NCBI RefSeq assembly: GCF_014395225.1
Contig: NZ_CP060723.1
Span: 3,596,001-3,660,000 of the forward strand
Reading direction: 5' to 3'
DNA from: Pedobacter roseus
GTDB lineage: Bacteria > Bacteroidota > Bacteroidia > Sphingobacteriales > Sphingobacteriaceae
Length of the DNA: 64,000 nucleotides
A program made the position numbers and the translations under genes. Shown one piece after another: positions 25,175-33,926 of this stretch. The notes below the pieces were generated by a model. That model saw nothing but the letters and a program-made list of their open reading frames with translations, ran no database searches and had not been told where the DNA came from. How positions within the stretch are numbered: position 1 is the first letter of the stretch; every line of letters starts with the position of its first letter.

Positions 25175-27493
25175 GTGTTAACTTTTAAAAGATTTTTGCT
25201 GATCCTTTTCGTTTTGTGCTGTAACCAATTGCAGGCGCAAAAAGTTGGTCTTGTGTTTAGTGGCGGCGGAGCAAAAGGATTGGCACACATCGGTACTTTA
25301 AAAGCCTTAGAAGAAAATCATATCCCGATCGATTACATTACCGGAACATCAATGGGTGGTATTGTTGGGGCCATGTATGCGGCAGGTTATAGCCCAAAAC
25401 AGATTGAAGAAATAGCGCTCAGTAACGATTTCCAAAATTGGGTAAACGGGCGTTATACCAGCGATTACACCTATTATTTTCAGAAAAATGCCCCAAATGC
25501 TTCTATGCTTACTGCAAAAGTGGCCATTGATACGGGTTTCCATTTTAGTTTCCGCTCCAACCTCATTAATGATATCCCCTTAAATTTCGCCTTTTTAGAA
25601 CTTTTCTCACAGGCATCAGCGGTTTCTAAAGATAATTTCGACAATCTTTTTGTACCCTACCGCTGTATGGTTGCTGATGTACTATCGCAAAAAAGTATCA
25701 CCGTAAGCAAAGGCAGTTTGGCCGAAGCAGTAAGGGCAACCATGACCGTCCCCATTGTTTACCGCCCCATTAAACTGGATGGGAAATATGTTTTTGACGG
25801 TGGTTTGTACAATAACTTCCCTGCTGACGTAATGGAGAGGGACTTTAAGCCCGATTATATCATCGGGGCCAATGTTTCGTCCAAAACCTATAACGAGTAC
25901 CCTAAAAACATCGACGACCGTTTGATGAACCGTTTTTTGGTATACATGTTTCTTTCCAAATCAGATTCTACCATGATCGGTAAAAATGGGATATATATCC
26001 AGCCCGATCTGGCCAATTATGGTGTAACCAACTTTGCACCGGTGGCAGAGCTGATTAAAAAAGGCTACGATGCAACCATGGCCGATATGCCAAGGATAAA
26101 GGCTTTGATCAGCAAGAGGGTAAACGACGAAGAACTGGCAAAAAGAAGAGAAAAATTTAATGCAAGAAAACCAGAGTTAAAATTCAGCAACGTTACCGTA
26201 TCAGGGGTTAACGCGCAACAAAAGAAATACGTAGAAAGGCTTTTTAAAAGCGACCAAAGCACTTTCGATCTTAAGGATATCAGACGGGGTTATTACAAAC
26301 TCGTTGCAGATCAGACTTTTGAAACGGTATATCCTAAAATATCCTATCAGGCCGCAACCGATAGTTATACCTTTGAGGTGGTGGCACAACCTAAAAAAAG
26401 CTTCAAACTCGATCTGGGTGGGAATATCTCCACCAGGCCAATCAGCAATGTTTTCCTCGGGGCGCAATACAATTACCTCAACAGGAAATCGTACACCTTT
26501 GGCACCAGCTTTTATTCAGGTCGTTTCTACGAATCTGTTCAGGTAAACGGACGTGTAGATTATCCAACCAAGCTGCCCTTATTCCTCGCTGCCGAACTAA
26601 CCTATAACCACTGGAATTATTATAACACCAGTCAGATTTTTATCGAAAACCCCCGCCCCATTTACATCGAGCAATCCGACCGGAAAATCGACCTGATGGT
26701 GGGCATGCCTTTAAATTACAATACAAAAATTGTCCTTCACTCTACTTTTATCAATAATAGTGATCATTACAGCCCCAACAATACTTTTGGCGTTGGAGAT
26801 GTGCTGGATGAAACGGTTTTTAATGGATTTAGAGGTTCGTTAAACCTCGAAAAAAATTCGCTCAACCGAAAACAGTACGCCACAAACGGACAGAGCTTTT
26901 CTTTAAGTTTTAATTATACAACTGGCCGCGAAAATTACGATCCAGGTAATATTTTCCGCAGTACCCCAGGTTTTATTAAAACCCAGGAGCTTAGCCGTTT
27001 GCACCATTGGGGCAGCATTAAACTCACCCAGGAAAATTATTTTTTACACCTCAAAAAATATACATTGGGTTATATTGTAGAGGGAGTTATTTCCAATCAG
27101 CCTTTATTTAGCAATTATTACGCTACCTTGTTAACTGCTCCGGCTTTTTATCCGCTGCAGGATAGCCGTTCATTGTTCCTTGATAAATTCAGGGCCACCA
27201 CTTATGCTGCCGGCGGAATAAAAAACATTTATAATGTTAAAAAAAATCTCGATTTTAGATTGGAAGGATATTTATTTTTGCCTCACAAAGAGTTTGAGCT
27301 GAACAATTTCCAGGATGTGGATTATGCAAAGGCCATTACCAAATTACGTTACGCCGCTACGGCAGGCTTAGTTTATCACTCTCCACTTGGTCCTGTAAGC
27401 TTAAGCTATAATTTATATAATGATGCGATTAAAAGAAATGGTGTATTATTGCATATCGGTTATTTAATTTACAATAAACGTTCTATCGAATGA
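25175..27493 (+). CDS. Patatin-like phospholipase fused to an Omp85-type beta-barrel
   Basis: About 772 residues from the GTG at 25175, chosen because it opens a good signal peptide (FKRFLLILFVLCCNQLQAQ). The frame itself is open back to 25061, inside tspO. The patatin domain contains GGGAKGLAHIG (oxyanion loop), GTSMGG (nucleophile Ser) and FDGGLYNNFP (catalytic Asp). A POTRA-like segment follows (LKFSNVTVSGVNAQQKKYVE), then a 16-strand surface-antigen type barrel to the C-terminus. This is the PlpD-like type V secretion architecture of Proteobacteria and Bacteroidota. It probably acts on phospholipids at the cell surface. The stop overlaps the next start by 4 nt. Confidence 0.88.
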   Translation: MLTFKRFLLILFVLCCNQLQAQKVGLVFSGGGAKGLAHIGTLKALEENHIPIDYITGTSMGGIVGAMYAAGYSPKQIEEIALSNDFQNWVNGRYTSDYTYYFQKNAPNASMLTAKVAIDTGFHFSFRSNLINDIPLNFAFLELFSQASAVSKDNFDNLFVPYRCMVADVLSQKSITVSKGSLAEAVRATMTVPIVYRPIKLDGKYVFDGGLYNNFPADVMERDFKPDYIIGANVSSKTYNEYPKNIDDRLMNRFLVYMFLSKSDSTMIGKNGIYIQPDLANYGVTNFAPVAELIKKGYDATMADMPRIKALISKRVNDEELAKRREKFNARKPELKFSNVTVSGVNAQQKKYVERLFKSDQSTFDLKDIRRGYYKLVADQTFETVYPKISYQAATDSYTFEVVAQPKKSFKLDLGGNISTRPISNVFLGAQYNYLNRKSYTFGTSFYSGRFYESVQVNGRVDYPTKLPLFLAAELTYNHWNYYNTSQIFIENPRPIYIEQSDRKIDLMVGMPLNYNTKIVLHSTFINNSDHYSPNNTFGVGDVLDETVFNGFRGSLNLEKNSLNRKQYATNGQSFSLSFNYTTGRENYDPGNIFRSTPGFIKTQELSRLHHWGSIKLTQENYFLHLKKYTLGYIVEGVISNQPLFSNYYATLLTAPAFYPLQDSRSLFLDKFRATTYAAGGIKNIYNVKKNLDFRLEGYLFLPHKEFELNNFQDVDYAKAITKLRYAATAGLVYHSPLGPVSLSYNLYNDAIKRNGVLLHIGYLIYNKRSIE

Positions 27494-28020
27494 AACGAAT
27501 CTTACTCTTATTATCCCTGTGTTTAATCGGCTTTTCCGGCTTTGCCCAAAATGCAGCAATCAATAATTTCCTGGTCAAAGAAAACCTGCTTAAAAACAAT
27601 AAATTAGCCATTATTGCAGCCGATTCGTTAAACAATCCCAACGAGAATATAAACGGAACCTATACTTTCAGTGTGAGTGGTTTTACCCAGATTTTAAAAT
27701 TTAACGATGGTATTGCCGTGCTGCCGCTGCCGATCGATAAATCTACATTCGTATACATCAAACATCAGAACGATACCGGTACGCACAGCAAATTGGTATA
27801 TGTGTATAAAAAAGATACCGATTTAAGTCCTTACGCCATCAATAGTTTATGGCTGTTTATCATTCCTATCGCCCTCATCATTATTGCCTTTGCCTTCCGC
27901 AAACTCATCATATTTGTGGTGATTGTGTTTTTGGTATTTGTTTATTTTAACCATAGTAACGGATTAAACCTTTCTACCTTTTTCGAAAGTATTTTTGATG
28001 GCTTGAAGAACCTCATTTGA
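27490..28020 (+). CDS. Conserved envelope protein with signal peptide and C-terminal membrane segments
   Basis: A 176-residue protein with a signal peptide (ending GFSGFAQ), a ~95-residue extracytoplasmic part, and one or two hydrophobic helices near 120-155. No family was recognised. The ATGA overlap with the patatin/Omp85 gene implies coupled expression and possibly a shared envelope role. Confidence 0.65.
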   Translation: MKRILLLLSLCLIGFSGFAQNAAINNFLVKENLLKNNKLAIIAADSLNNPNENINGTYTFSVSGFTQILKFNDGIAVLPLPIDKSTFVYIKHQNDTGTHSKLVYVYKKDTDLSPYAINSLWLFIIPIALIIIAFAFRKLIIFVVIVFLVFVYFNHSNGLNLSTFFESIFDGLKNLI

Positions 28021-28733
28021 TGTTTTTAAATGATGTGCGTAAATCGTTACTGCGAGACGTCTTTTTCAGCCGGCGAAGCAATCTTTACTTCAAGGTTTGC
28101 GAATTGTTAAGCAGGGTGTAAAAAGTGAAACGAAGATTGCTTTAGTTGCAGAATTTATTTATTTTTTAGAAAAGCAATTTCGGTGGTTCTTCGGTTCCGC
28201 CAGTCCCGCCCTTTGCTTAACCCCGATAAATGTTCTATAAATCAAATTGAACTAAAATCGGGGTAACGCTGTCGGTCGGGTTTATTAAACATAAGTACGT
28301 TTCGTGGAATCCTTCCGTGTTAATCTGTGCATCCGTGGCAAAAATAAACTTAAGTGATCTGTGAGACACAGACCACGGCAACGGAGAAACGAAGATTGTT
28401 TGCTGTTACATGTTTTTTTTAGAAAAGCTTTGCTGTAGTTCTTCGGTTCCGCCAGTACCGACCTTTGCTTAACCCCGATAAATGTTCTATAAATCAAGTT
28501 AAACTAAAATCGGGGTAACGCTGTCGGTCGGGTTTATTAAGCAAAAGTCCGTTTCGTGGAATTCTTCCGTGTTAATCTGTGCATCAGTGGCAAAAATAAA
28601 CTTAAGTAGCCTGTGAGGACACAAACCATAACAACGGTTCGTGGAGACACGAATCAAGGCTAAAGAAGAAATAACCAATCGTTTTAACCATTTCACCTTT
28701 CATTTATGCTAATTTTTTTAGTAAATTTGATCC
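28021..28733. repeat. Tandemly duplicated ~252-bp intergenic repeat
   Basis: Two imperfect copies (about 28128-28385 and 28386-28630) lie head to tail with a 252-bp period. Each contains ttcttcggttccgccagt, the palindrome ACCCCGAT...ATCGGGGT, ggtcgggtttatt and the ATCTGTGCATC-GTGGCAAA motif. A diverged relative lies at about 46780-46905. No gene is supported; short open frames here are translations of the repeat. Confidence 0.75.
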
Positions 28734-29300
28734 GTGGAAAATCTATATTTAGTCTGTTTGGTTCCTCCTGTTTCTATTGTGGAAGATATTGATGAGATCA
28801 GGAATTACATTTCAGAGAAGTTTAATGTACACGAATCTTTAAAAAGGCCTGCGCATATCACTTTGTATCCACCGGTTAAATTATCGTCATTAGCGGCCGA
28901 AAACAGATTTTTCAAATCACTTGAAGATGCTTCTTTTAACACGCCGTTTACACAAGTGCTTAGAAATTTTAATGCCTTTCCGGAGCACACTTTCTACCTG
29001 GATGTAGCGCAGAACGAAGGAATTATGAATCTTGAAAAACAGATTTCAAAAGCCTTACAGCCTCTAAAACTGATAGAGAAAAAAGAAAAAGTCAATCCAC
29101 ATTTAACTTTAGCTTTCAGGGATATAAAAGCCGTTTTCACTCAAATCATGGCTGATTTTAAAGACCGAAAATTTAAGCGCGAATTCCAGGTAGCCTCTTT
29201 TTCTGTTTACAAACACCAGGATAAAAGATGGCAACCTTACAAAGAATTTGCTTTTAAAAATCCGGAAACAAAACCTAAAGCATTAAGCCTTTTTGGTTAA
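28734..29300 (+). CDS. 2'-5' RNA ligase/LigT-like 2H phosphoesterase
   Basis: A 188-residue soluble protein with the two HxTx motifs of the 2H superfamily: AHITLYPP near residue 41 and NPHLTLAF near residue 123, spaced as in LigT/ThpR. Family members hydrolyse or ligate 2'-5' linkages or cyclic phosphates. The start is GTG. The stop directly abuts the stop of the convergent TamL gene with no intergenic base. Confidence 0.85.
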   Translation: MENLYLVCLVPPVSIVEDIDEIRNYISEKFNVHESLKRPAHITLYPPVKLSSLAAENRFFKSLEDASFNTPFTQVLRNFNAFPEHTFYLDVAQNEGIMNLEKQISKALQPLKLIEKKEKVNPHLTLAFRDIKAVFTQIMADFKDRKFKREFQVASFSVYKHQDKRWQPYKEFAFKNPETKPKALSLFG

Positions 29301-31730
29301 TTAAAACGGCATACCAATACCAAAGTTATACTGCAGGAAACGATAAGTATCAGGCCCGTGTGTGGCGTTGTAAGTATCTTTAAAATCCCTGGCACCAGAT
29401 AAAAACTTACTGATTACCCATTGATCGGAGCCCGTAAACTGCGGATCTTTAAGCTTCAATCCAACATCAAACCTAAAAACAAAATATTGCACGTCGTACC
29501 TTAGGCCAAAACCCGTACCCATAGCAAGTTGTTGAGCCAGTTTACCTAATTTAAATACCGTTTGCTCATCAAGTGCTGGAGTGGCAGCAAGAATTGATTC
29601 ACCTTTACGAAGATTCCATACATTGCCAATATCAACAAAGGCTGCTCCTTTTAATGTAGCACCCAAAAAATTCTTTGCAACAGTGAAACGGTACTCAAAG
29701 TTTGTTTCAATACGCATGGTTCCAAGCTGGTCAAGCCCAAAAAATGCTTTCCTCAAGGTATCGCTTCTTAAAAGTCCTCTATCATAGTTTCCGGGGCCAA
29801 TGGTTCTCGCCTGCCAGGCCCTCACCCCATTCGATCCGCCTGCAAAAAACTGCTTCTCGAAAGGAATACCTGTTAATACCGAATTTCCGTAGGCATAAGC
29901 CACGCCTGCGTTTAAACGGGCAACAAACTGTTTTTCGCCGCCTAAGTGTTTGTACCATCTTATATCAACCTCAGGACGCATATATTGGTTAAAAGGCAGG
30001 CCCAATATTTTCGCCGGATCGCCACCTGCAGGATCATTCTTGTTGCCGGTTAATTTAGATATCCCTTGCAACATATTGCCTGCAATATCCATTCCTGCCC
30101 TTAAATAAACGAAAGACCTGAACTCATTCAATTTATTTGCGTTTAAAGTATAAGTATACTTCATACCTAAGGTTAAATCCTTACGACCAAGTAAGGTAGA
30201 ATAATAAAGGTTATTAAGCACCGTATTAGGGTCTACATTAGGATCTAAATTACCAAAGCGGTACTCAAAATTTAAAGGGGTAAAAGAGTGAAGTTTGGAT
30301 TTGGTTTCAACCCAGTCGTAAGTAATCGAGTTAATGAAAATCCTTCTTACCGACACATCTTTTTGCAAGGCGTAAATGTAACTGCTCGAAAAGGTAGTAT
30401 GCGGCATTCCGTTTCCGCCCAGCACCGGATTATAAAAAGGAATCATTAACCTCGGTACAGTAATACTCGCACTGATCGAAAAATCGCGCTGGTAAATATC
30501 GCTGAAGGGTTTAGCACCATTGCCGATTCTGGATTGCAAACCACCTTTTACCTGAAGCTCGAACCGCTCTGCACCTCTAAAAATATTGTTATTTGTGTAG
30601 GTATTACTTAAGTTAAAACCGACTGTACCCCCGTTAAAAGGCACCTCTCCCTCTATACGGTTGGTCATCACCTTTTGCGGAATCAATTGGATCACAGCAT
30701 TCACTTTATTAGAGGTACTATCTCTTCTAAAATAATCGATCTTTACATTCTTGAAAATATTCAGCTCGTATAAGCGGTCGTAAGTCAGGTTTTCATTGCG
30801 GATATCGTATAGTTCACCCTGTTTTAAAAAATCGTACCTCACAATCGGATTTCGTCTGTAACGTTTGGAGAAATCGGTAAAGATGATCCCGTTAACAGTA
30901 TCTTTATTTAATTTGTAACGCACCGAATCAGGAAAACCATCTGGATTTGGAGCAATAATCATGTGTGTGTAACCAATATTGAATTGTTTATGCGGTCCTT
31001 CTGCCGGATCGGTTACATTTAAATTCAAATCAATTTTATTGGTTTTCGAAGTTGGCTCTGCGCCATAAACGTCGAAGTTTACATAAGGTCTTAAAAAGTA
31101 GAAATAACCGTTTTCTTTCATGATGCGGTAAACCTGCTCCCGCTCATAAGTTAAAGAATCTTCATCGTATTGCATGCCTTTGTGCAGGTGGCTTATGCTT
31201 GCTTTATTTGATTGGTAAAGGTTTTTTATATTTTTATTCGGGATTGAATCGGTCAATTTATCGATGAAATAAGCTGGACCGGGCTTCGCGCTAAAAATAA
31301 CTTCCGCTTTTTTATCGGCTACTTTTATCGAAGAAGTAACTTCTGCCTGACGGTAACCTTTACTTTTTAAGAATTTCTGTATCTGGGTTCTCGAAATTTC
31401 GACCAAAGTACTGTCCAAAATTGCCGGAGGGGTACCAAAAGGCTTGATATCACTTGTTTTATACCTTCCATCCTTGGTATTAAACAGATTGTATAATGGC
31501 ACCTGGATACTCAGCTTAGAAGCTGGTCTGAGATCTTTTTGAACATAATTATATGCTTGCTCTTCAAATTTAGCATCAACACTGTCAATCGTTACCTTTT
31601 TAACGATCGATTGATAGTCGGCAATGTATTTTGTTGATGAACAGGCCTGAATTAAAACAATAATAAATAGTAATATTGCAGTGCTTTTCAGTTTAATATT
31701 TATTAAGTATTGGTATGCTTTCAAAATCAC
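29301..31730 (-). CDS. tamL: TamL-type Omp85 outer-membrane lipoprotein
   Basis: About 809 residues. The N-terminus is a lipoprotein signal with lipobox LIQAC. POTRA-like repeats follow, then a long BamA/TamA surface-antigen barrel with the loop motif FAGGSNGVRAW and a C-terminal Phe typical of outer-membrane proteins. In Bacteroidota, TamL replaces TamA in the TAM system and carries an added lipid anchor. The start is GTG at 31730, or TTG at 31724. Either start overlaps the divergent methyltransferase gene by 10-16 bp. No tamB lies next to it here. Confidence 0.88.
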   Translation of the reverse strand: MILKAYQYLINIKLKSTAILLFIIVLIQACSSTKYIADYQSIVKKVTIDSVDAKFEEQAYNYVQKDLRPASKLSIQVPLYNLFNTKDGRYKTSDIKPFGTPPAILDSTLVEISRTQIQKFLKSKGYRQAEVTSSIKVADKKAEVIFSAKPGPAYFIDKLTDSIPNKNIKNLYQSNKASISHLHKGMQYDEDSLTYEREQVYRIMKENGYFYFLRPYVNFDVYGAEPTSKTNKIDLNLNVTDPAEGPHKQFNIGYTHMIIAPNPDGFPDSVRYKLNKDTVNGIIFTDFSKRYRRNPIVRYDFLKQGELYDIRNENLTYDRLYELNIFKNVKIDYFRRDSTSNKVNAVIQLIPQKVMTNRIEGEVPFNGGTVGFNLSNTYTNNNIFRGAERFELQVKGGLQSRIGNGAKPFSDIYQRDFSISASITVPRLMIPFYNPVLGGNGMPHTTFSSSYIYALQKDVSVRRIFINSITYDWVETKSKLHSFTPLNFEYRFGNLDPNVDPNTVLNNLYYSTLLGRKDLTLGMKYTYTLNANKLNEFRSFVYLRAGMDIAGNMLQGISKLTGNKNDPAGGDPAKILGLPFNQYMRPEVDIRWYKHLGGEKQFVARLNAGVAYAYGNSVLTGIPFEKQFFAGGSNGVRAWQARTIGPGNYDRGLLRSDTLRKAFFGLDQLGTMRIETNFEYRFTVAKNFLGATLKGAAFVDIGNVWNLRKGESILAATPALDEQTVFKLGKLAQQLAMGTGFGLRYDVQYFVFRFDVGLKLKDPQFTGSDQWVISKFLSGARDFKDTYNATHGPDTYRFLQYNFGIGMPF

Positions 31731-32461
31731 AGATTAGTTTTATAAAGTCGTTACATCAAAAAAAATACCGTAAAGAGCATGGTTTATTTATTGTTGAAGG
31801 CATAAAATCCATAAAAGAGTTTATTCAGTCAAGTTACCACATTCATACCATATTTTACAACAGCGAACAATACAATTTGTTACCCAAATTGCCCGCAAAT
31901 ATAAACTTATTTGAGGTAAAGAACGCTGAATTAGACAAGATTAGTACGCTGCAAACACCACAGGGCTTTTTAGCACTTGTTCACCTACCAAAAAACAAGG
32001 AATTAGACCAAAAAGAGTTGAAAAATCAGTTTACTTTGGTTTTAGATGGCGTGCAGGATCCGGGCAATATGGGTACCATAATCAGAACGGCAGATTGGTT
32101 CGGCTTTAAAAACATCATTTGCTCTGCAGATTGTGTGGAAGTGTTTAATCCAAAAACCGTTCAGGCGACCATGGGATCGCTGGCAAGGGTAAATATTTTT
32201 GAGGCTGATTTACCGGTTTTTTTAACCGATAATACCCTCCCGGTATTCGGTGCTTTGTTAGATGGCGAATCGATTTATAAAACCCAGTGGGGAAGCGAAG
32301 GATTGGTAATTTTAGGCAATGAAGGCAAGGGAATATCGCCCGAAGTGATCAAAAAAATAAATAAACCGGTTACCATTCCGAGGATCGGAGAAGCCGAATC
32401 GTTAAATGTAGCCGTAAGTGCTGCAATCTTTTGCGCTGAGTTAGTGAGAGTTCGAAATTAA
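31715..32461 (+). CDS. TrmH/SpoU-family RNA 2'-O-methyltransferase
   Basis: A 248-residue SPOUT methyltransferase. The N-terminal substrate-binding domain is followed by the three SpoU motifs: DPGNMGTIIRTADWFG, VILGNEGKGISPEV and PRIGEAESLNVAVSAAI, which form the knotted SAM site. It probably methylates rRNA or tRNA. The specific target (for example RlmB-like) cannot be decided from the sequence alone. Its start overlaps the divergent TamL start. Confidence 0.92.
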   Translation: MLSKSQISFIKSLHQKKYRKEHGLFIVEGIKSIKEFIQSSYHIHTIFYNSEQYNLLPKLPANINLFEVKNAELDKISTLQTPQGFLALVHLPKNKELDQKELKNQFTLVLDGVQDPGNMGTIIRTADWFGFKNIICSADCVEVFNPKTVQATMGSLARVNIFEADLPVFLTDNTLPVFGALLDGESIYKTQWGSEGLVILGNEGKGISPEVIKKINKPVTIPRIGEAESLNVAVSAAIFCAELVRVRN

Positions 32462-32473
32462 ATTGAGATATTA

Positions 32474-32504
32474 TTTGCGGGCTAACGAATAATTGCTATT
32501 TTTG
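32474..32504 (+). promoter_or_regulatory. Promoter of tRNA-Cys (TTTG - 19 nt - TATTTTTG)
   Basis: TTTG at 32474-32477 and TATTTTTG at 32497-32504 are separated by 19 nt, matching the Bacteroidota sigma consensus TTTG...TAnnTTTG. The tRNA begins 16 nt further on. Confidence 0.8.
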
Positions 32505-32520
32505 CAGCCTTGAATTTAAG

Positions 32521-32594
32521 GGTCGAGTGGCCGAGTGGCTAGGCAGAGGTCTGCAAAACCTTCTACAGCGGTTCGAATCCGCTCTCGACCTCCA
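32521..32594 (+). tRNA. tRNA-Cys (GCA)
   Basis: The cloverleaf folds fully. The acceptor GGTCGAG pairs with CTCGACC, and the anticodon stem GAGGT/ACCTT encloses loop CTGCAAA, giving anticodon GCA at 32553-32555. The T-arm is GCGGTTCGAATCCGC. The discriminator is U, as expected for Cys, and CCA is encoded (32592-32594). Confidence 0.97.
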
Positions 32595-32628
32595 TTTGTA
32601 CAAATAAAATAATAAAAAGGTTATTACC

Positions 32629-32799
32629 ATGGCAGTTACCAGATTAAAAAGAAAAGACAGAAGAAATAAAAATACAGCTCACCAAGAGGTAGCATTTTTA
32701 AAGAGAGCAACTAACATCGAGTTAGGTAGCCGTTCTGCACAACCTAAAAACGATCAATTAGCTAAAAACAATGCTGTTTTAGCTGCTTTGGCAAAATAG
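32629..32799 (+). CDS. Small basic conserved protein, 56 residues
   Basis: The frame starts MAVTRLKRKDRRNKNTAHQ and ends LAALAK, followed directly by a strong terminator. It is rich in Lys/Arg at the start and in Ala/Leu at the end, with no membrane segment. It lies 35 nt after tRNA-Cys with no promoter of its own visible, so it may be co-transcribed with the tRNA. No family was recognised. The RNA-binding-like N-terminus and the tRNA linkage suggest a translation-related role, but this is speculative. Confidence 0.75.
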   Translation: MAVTRLKRKDRRNKNTAHQEVAFLKRATNIELGSRSAQPKNDQLAKNNAVLAALAK

Positions 32800-32820
32800 T
32801 TTTTAGAACTAAAAATTTTT

Positions 32821-32853
32821 AAAGCATCCTTCTGATCAAAGGATGCTTTTTTT
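32821..32853 (+). terminator. Rho-independent terminator after tRNA-Cys/small ORF
   Basis: AAAGCATCCTT (32821-32831) pairs with AAGGATGCTTT (32839-32849), followed by a run of T. Confidence 0.95.
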
Positions 32854-33278
32854 ATGCCCCGATTTTTGGTAACAGATCCCTTTTATAGTTGTGGCTTCCT
32901 ATCCTAGTCGTAGCGCCCTGCTACGACCATAGTTTACATAGTATCTTCTGACCATTAAGAAGTTAAAAACATTAAGACTTATCTCCCCTTAATTTTCTTA
33001 ACTCCTTAATGGTATTAATTTCCATCATGTTATCCTGGCAACAATTAACAGCCAACATTAAGAAATAAAACATACCCTTCTAGATATTTATTTAAACCTT
33101 ATACCAAATTCCCTCTGAGCCTTTCAACAAATTAAAATTGGACTTTTCAACAAAGCACAATTTACTTTTAAAATCGATCTTTGTCTTTTATAATCAGGTA
33201 ATCAAAAAATAATTTGTTTTAACCTGATAAAAGCCGTAATTGTATATTAATTAGTCGGTAACCAATTTACATCATCAA
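32854..33278. other. Intergenic region, no recognised gene
   Basis: About 425 bp. A short inverted repeat (gtcgtagcg...ctgctacgac, about 32907-32928) is present. The rest is AT-rich, and no coding frame, RNA or clear promoter was recognised. Confidence 0.5.
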
Positions 33279-33926
33279 ATGAAGGTAATTATCACAGGAG
33301 CCACCGGAATGGTTGGCGAAGGGGTTTTGTTCGAATGTTTAGAAAACCCGGTTGTAAAAGAAGTATTGATTGTAAACCGCAGGCATTACGATTTTCAGCA
33401 CCCTAAATTAAAAGAGTTAATTGTTAAGGACTTTACCAAACTGGAAACTTTTGAAAACCGGTTAGCAGCTTACGATGCCTGTTTTTATTGTGCGGGAATC
33501 AGTTCTGTAGGCATGAACGAAGAAAAATACAACTACATCACTTACGAAACCACCATGGCATTTGCCGAACAATTGATAAAATGGAACCCGGGTATGGTTT
33601 TCAACTTTGTCTCTGGCGGACATACGGATAGTACCGAAAAAGGGAAAATTATGTGGGCGCGCATAAAAGGCAAAACCGAAAATGCCTTAATGAAACTACC
33701 ATTTAAAGCGCAGTACAATTTCCGTCCTGGATTTATGAAACCATTTAAAGCGCAAAAAAATGTAAAAGCACTATTTAAACCTGTGATATGGCTTTTCCCT
33801 ATCCTATTGCCGAAAATATCATTAACCCTTAAGCAAGTTGGTCAGGCGATGATCAATGCGGTACAAAAAGGCTATCAGAAGCAGGTTTTAGAAATTGCCG
33901 ACATCAAGATACTGGCTGCAAAATAA
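33279..33926 (+). CDS. NAD(P)-binding Rossmann-fold epimerase-like protein
   Basis: A 215-residue protein with the dinucleotide-binding start VIITGATGMVGEGVL, an acidic/basic specificity region (VNRRHYDF), and FYCAGISS. It is a short atypical SDR/NmrA-like protein, similar to those annotated as NAD-dependent epimerases. The substrate is unknown. Its stop overlaps the start of the MBL-fold gene by 1 nt, and an AraC regulator follows, forming a three-gene unit. Confidence 0.8.
   Translation: MKVIITGATGMVGEGVLFECLENPVVKEVLIVNRRHYDFQHPKLKELIVKDFTKLETFENRLAAYDACFYCAGISSVGMNEEKYNYITYETTMAFAEQLIKWNPGMVFNFVSGGHTDSTEKGKIMWARIKGKTENALMKLPFKAQYNFRPGFMKPFKAQKNVKALFKPVIWLFPILLPKISLTLKQVGQAMINAVQKGYQKQVLEIADIKILAAK

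Noticed and set aside
28285..28696. Two minus-strand frames of about 65-70 codons with similar sequences
   Set aside because: They are the two copies of the duplicated 252-bp intergenic element read through, so the similarity is due to the repeat, not to paralogous genes.
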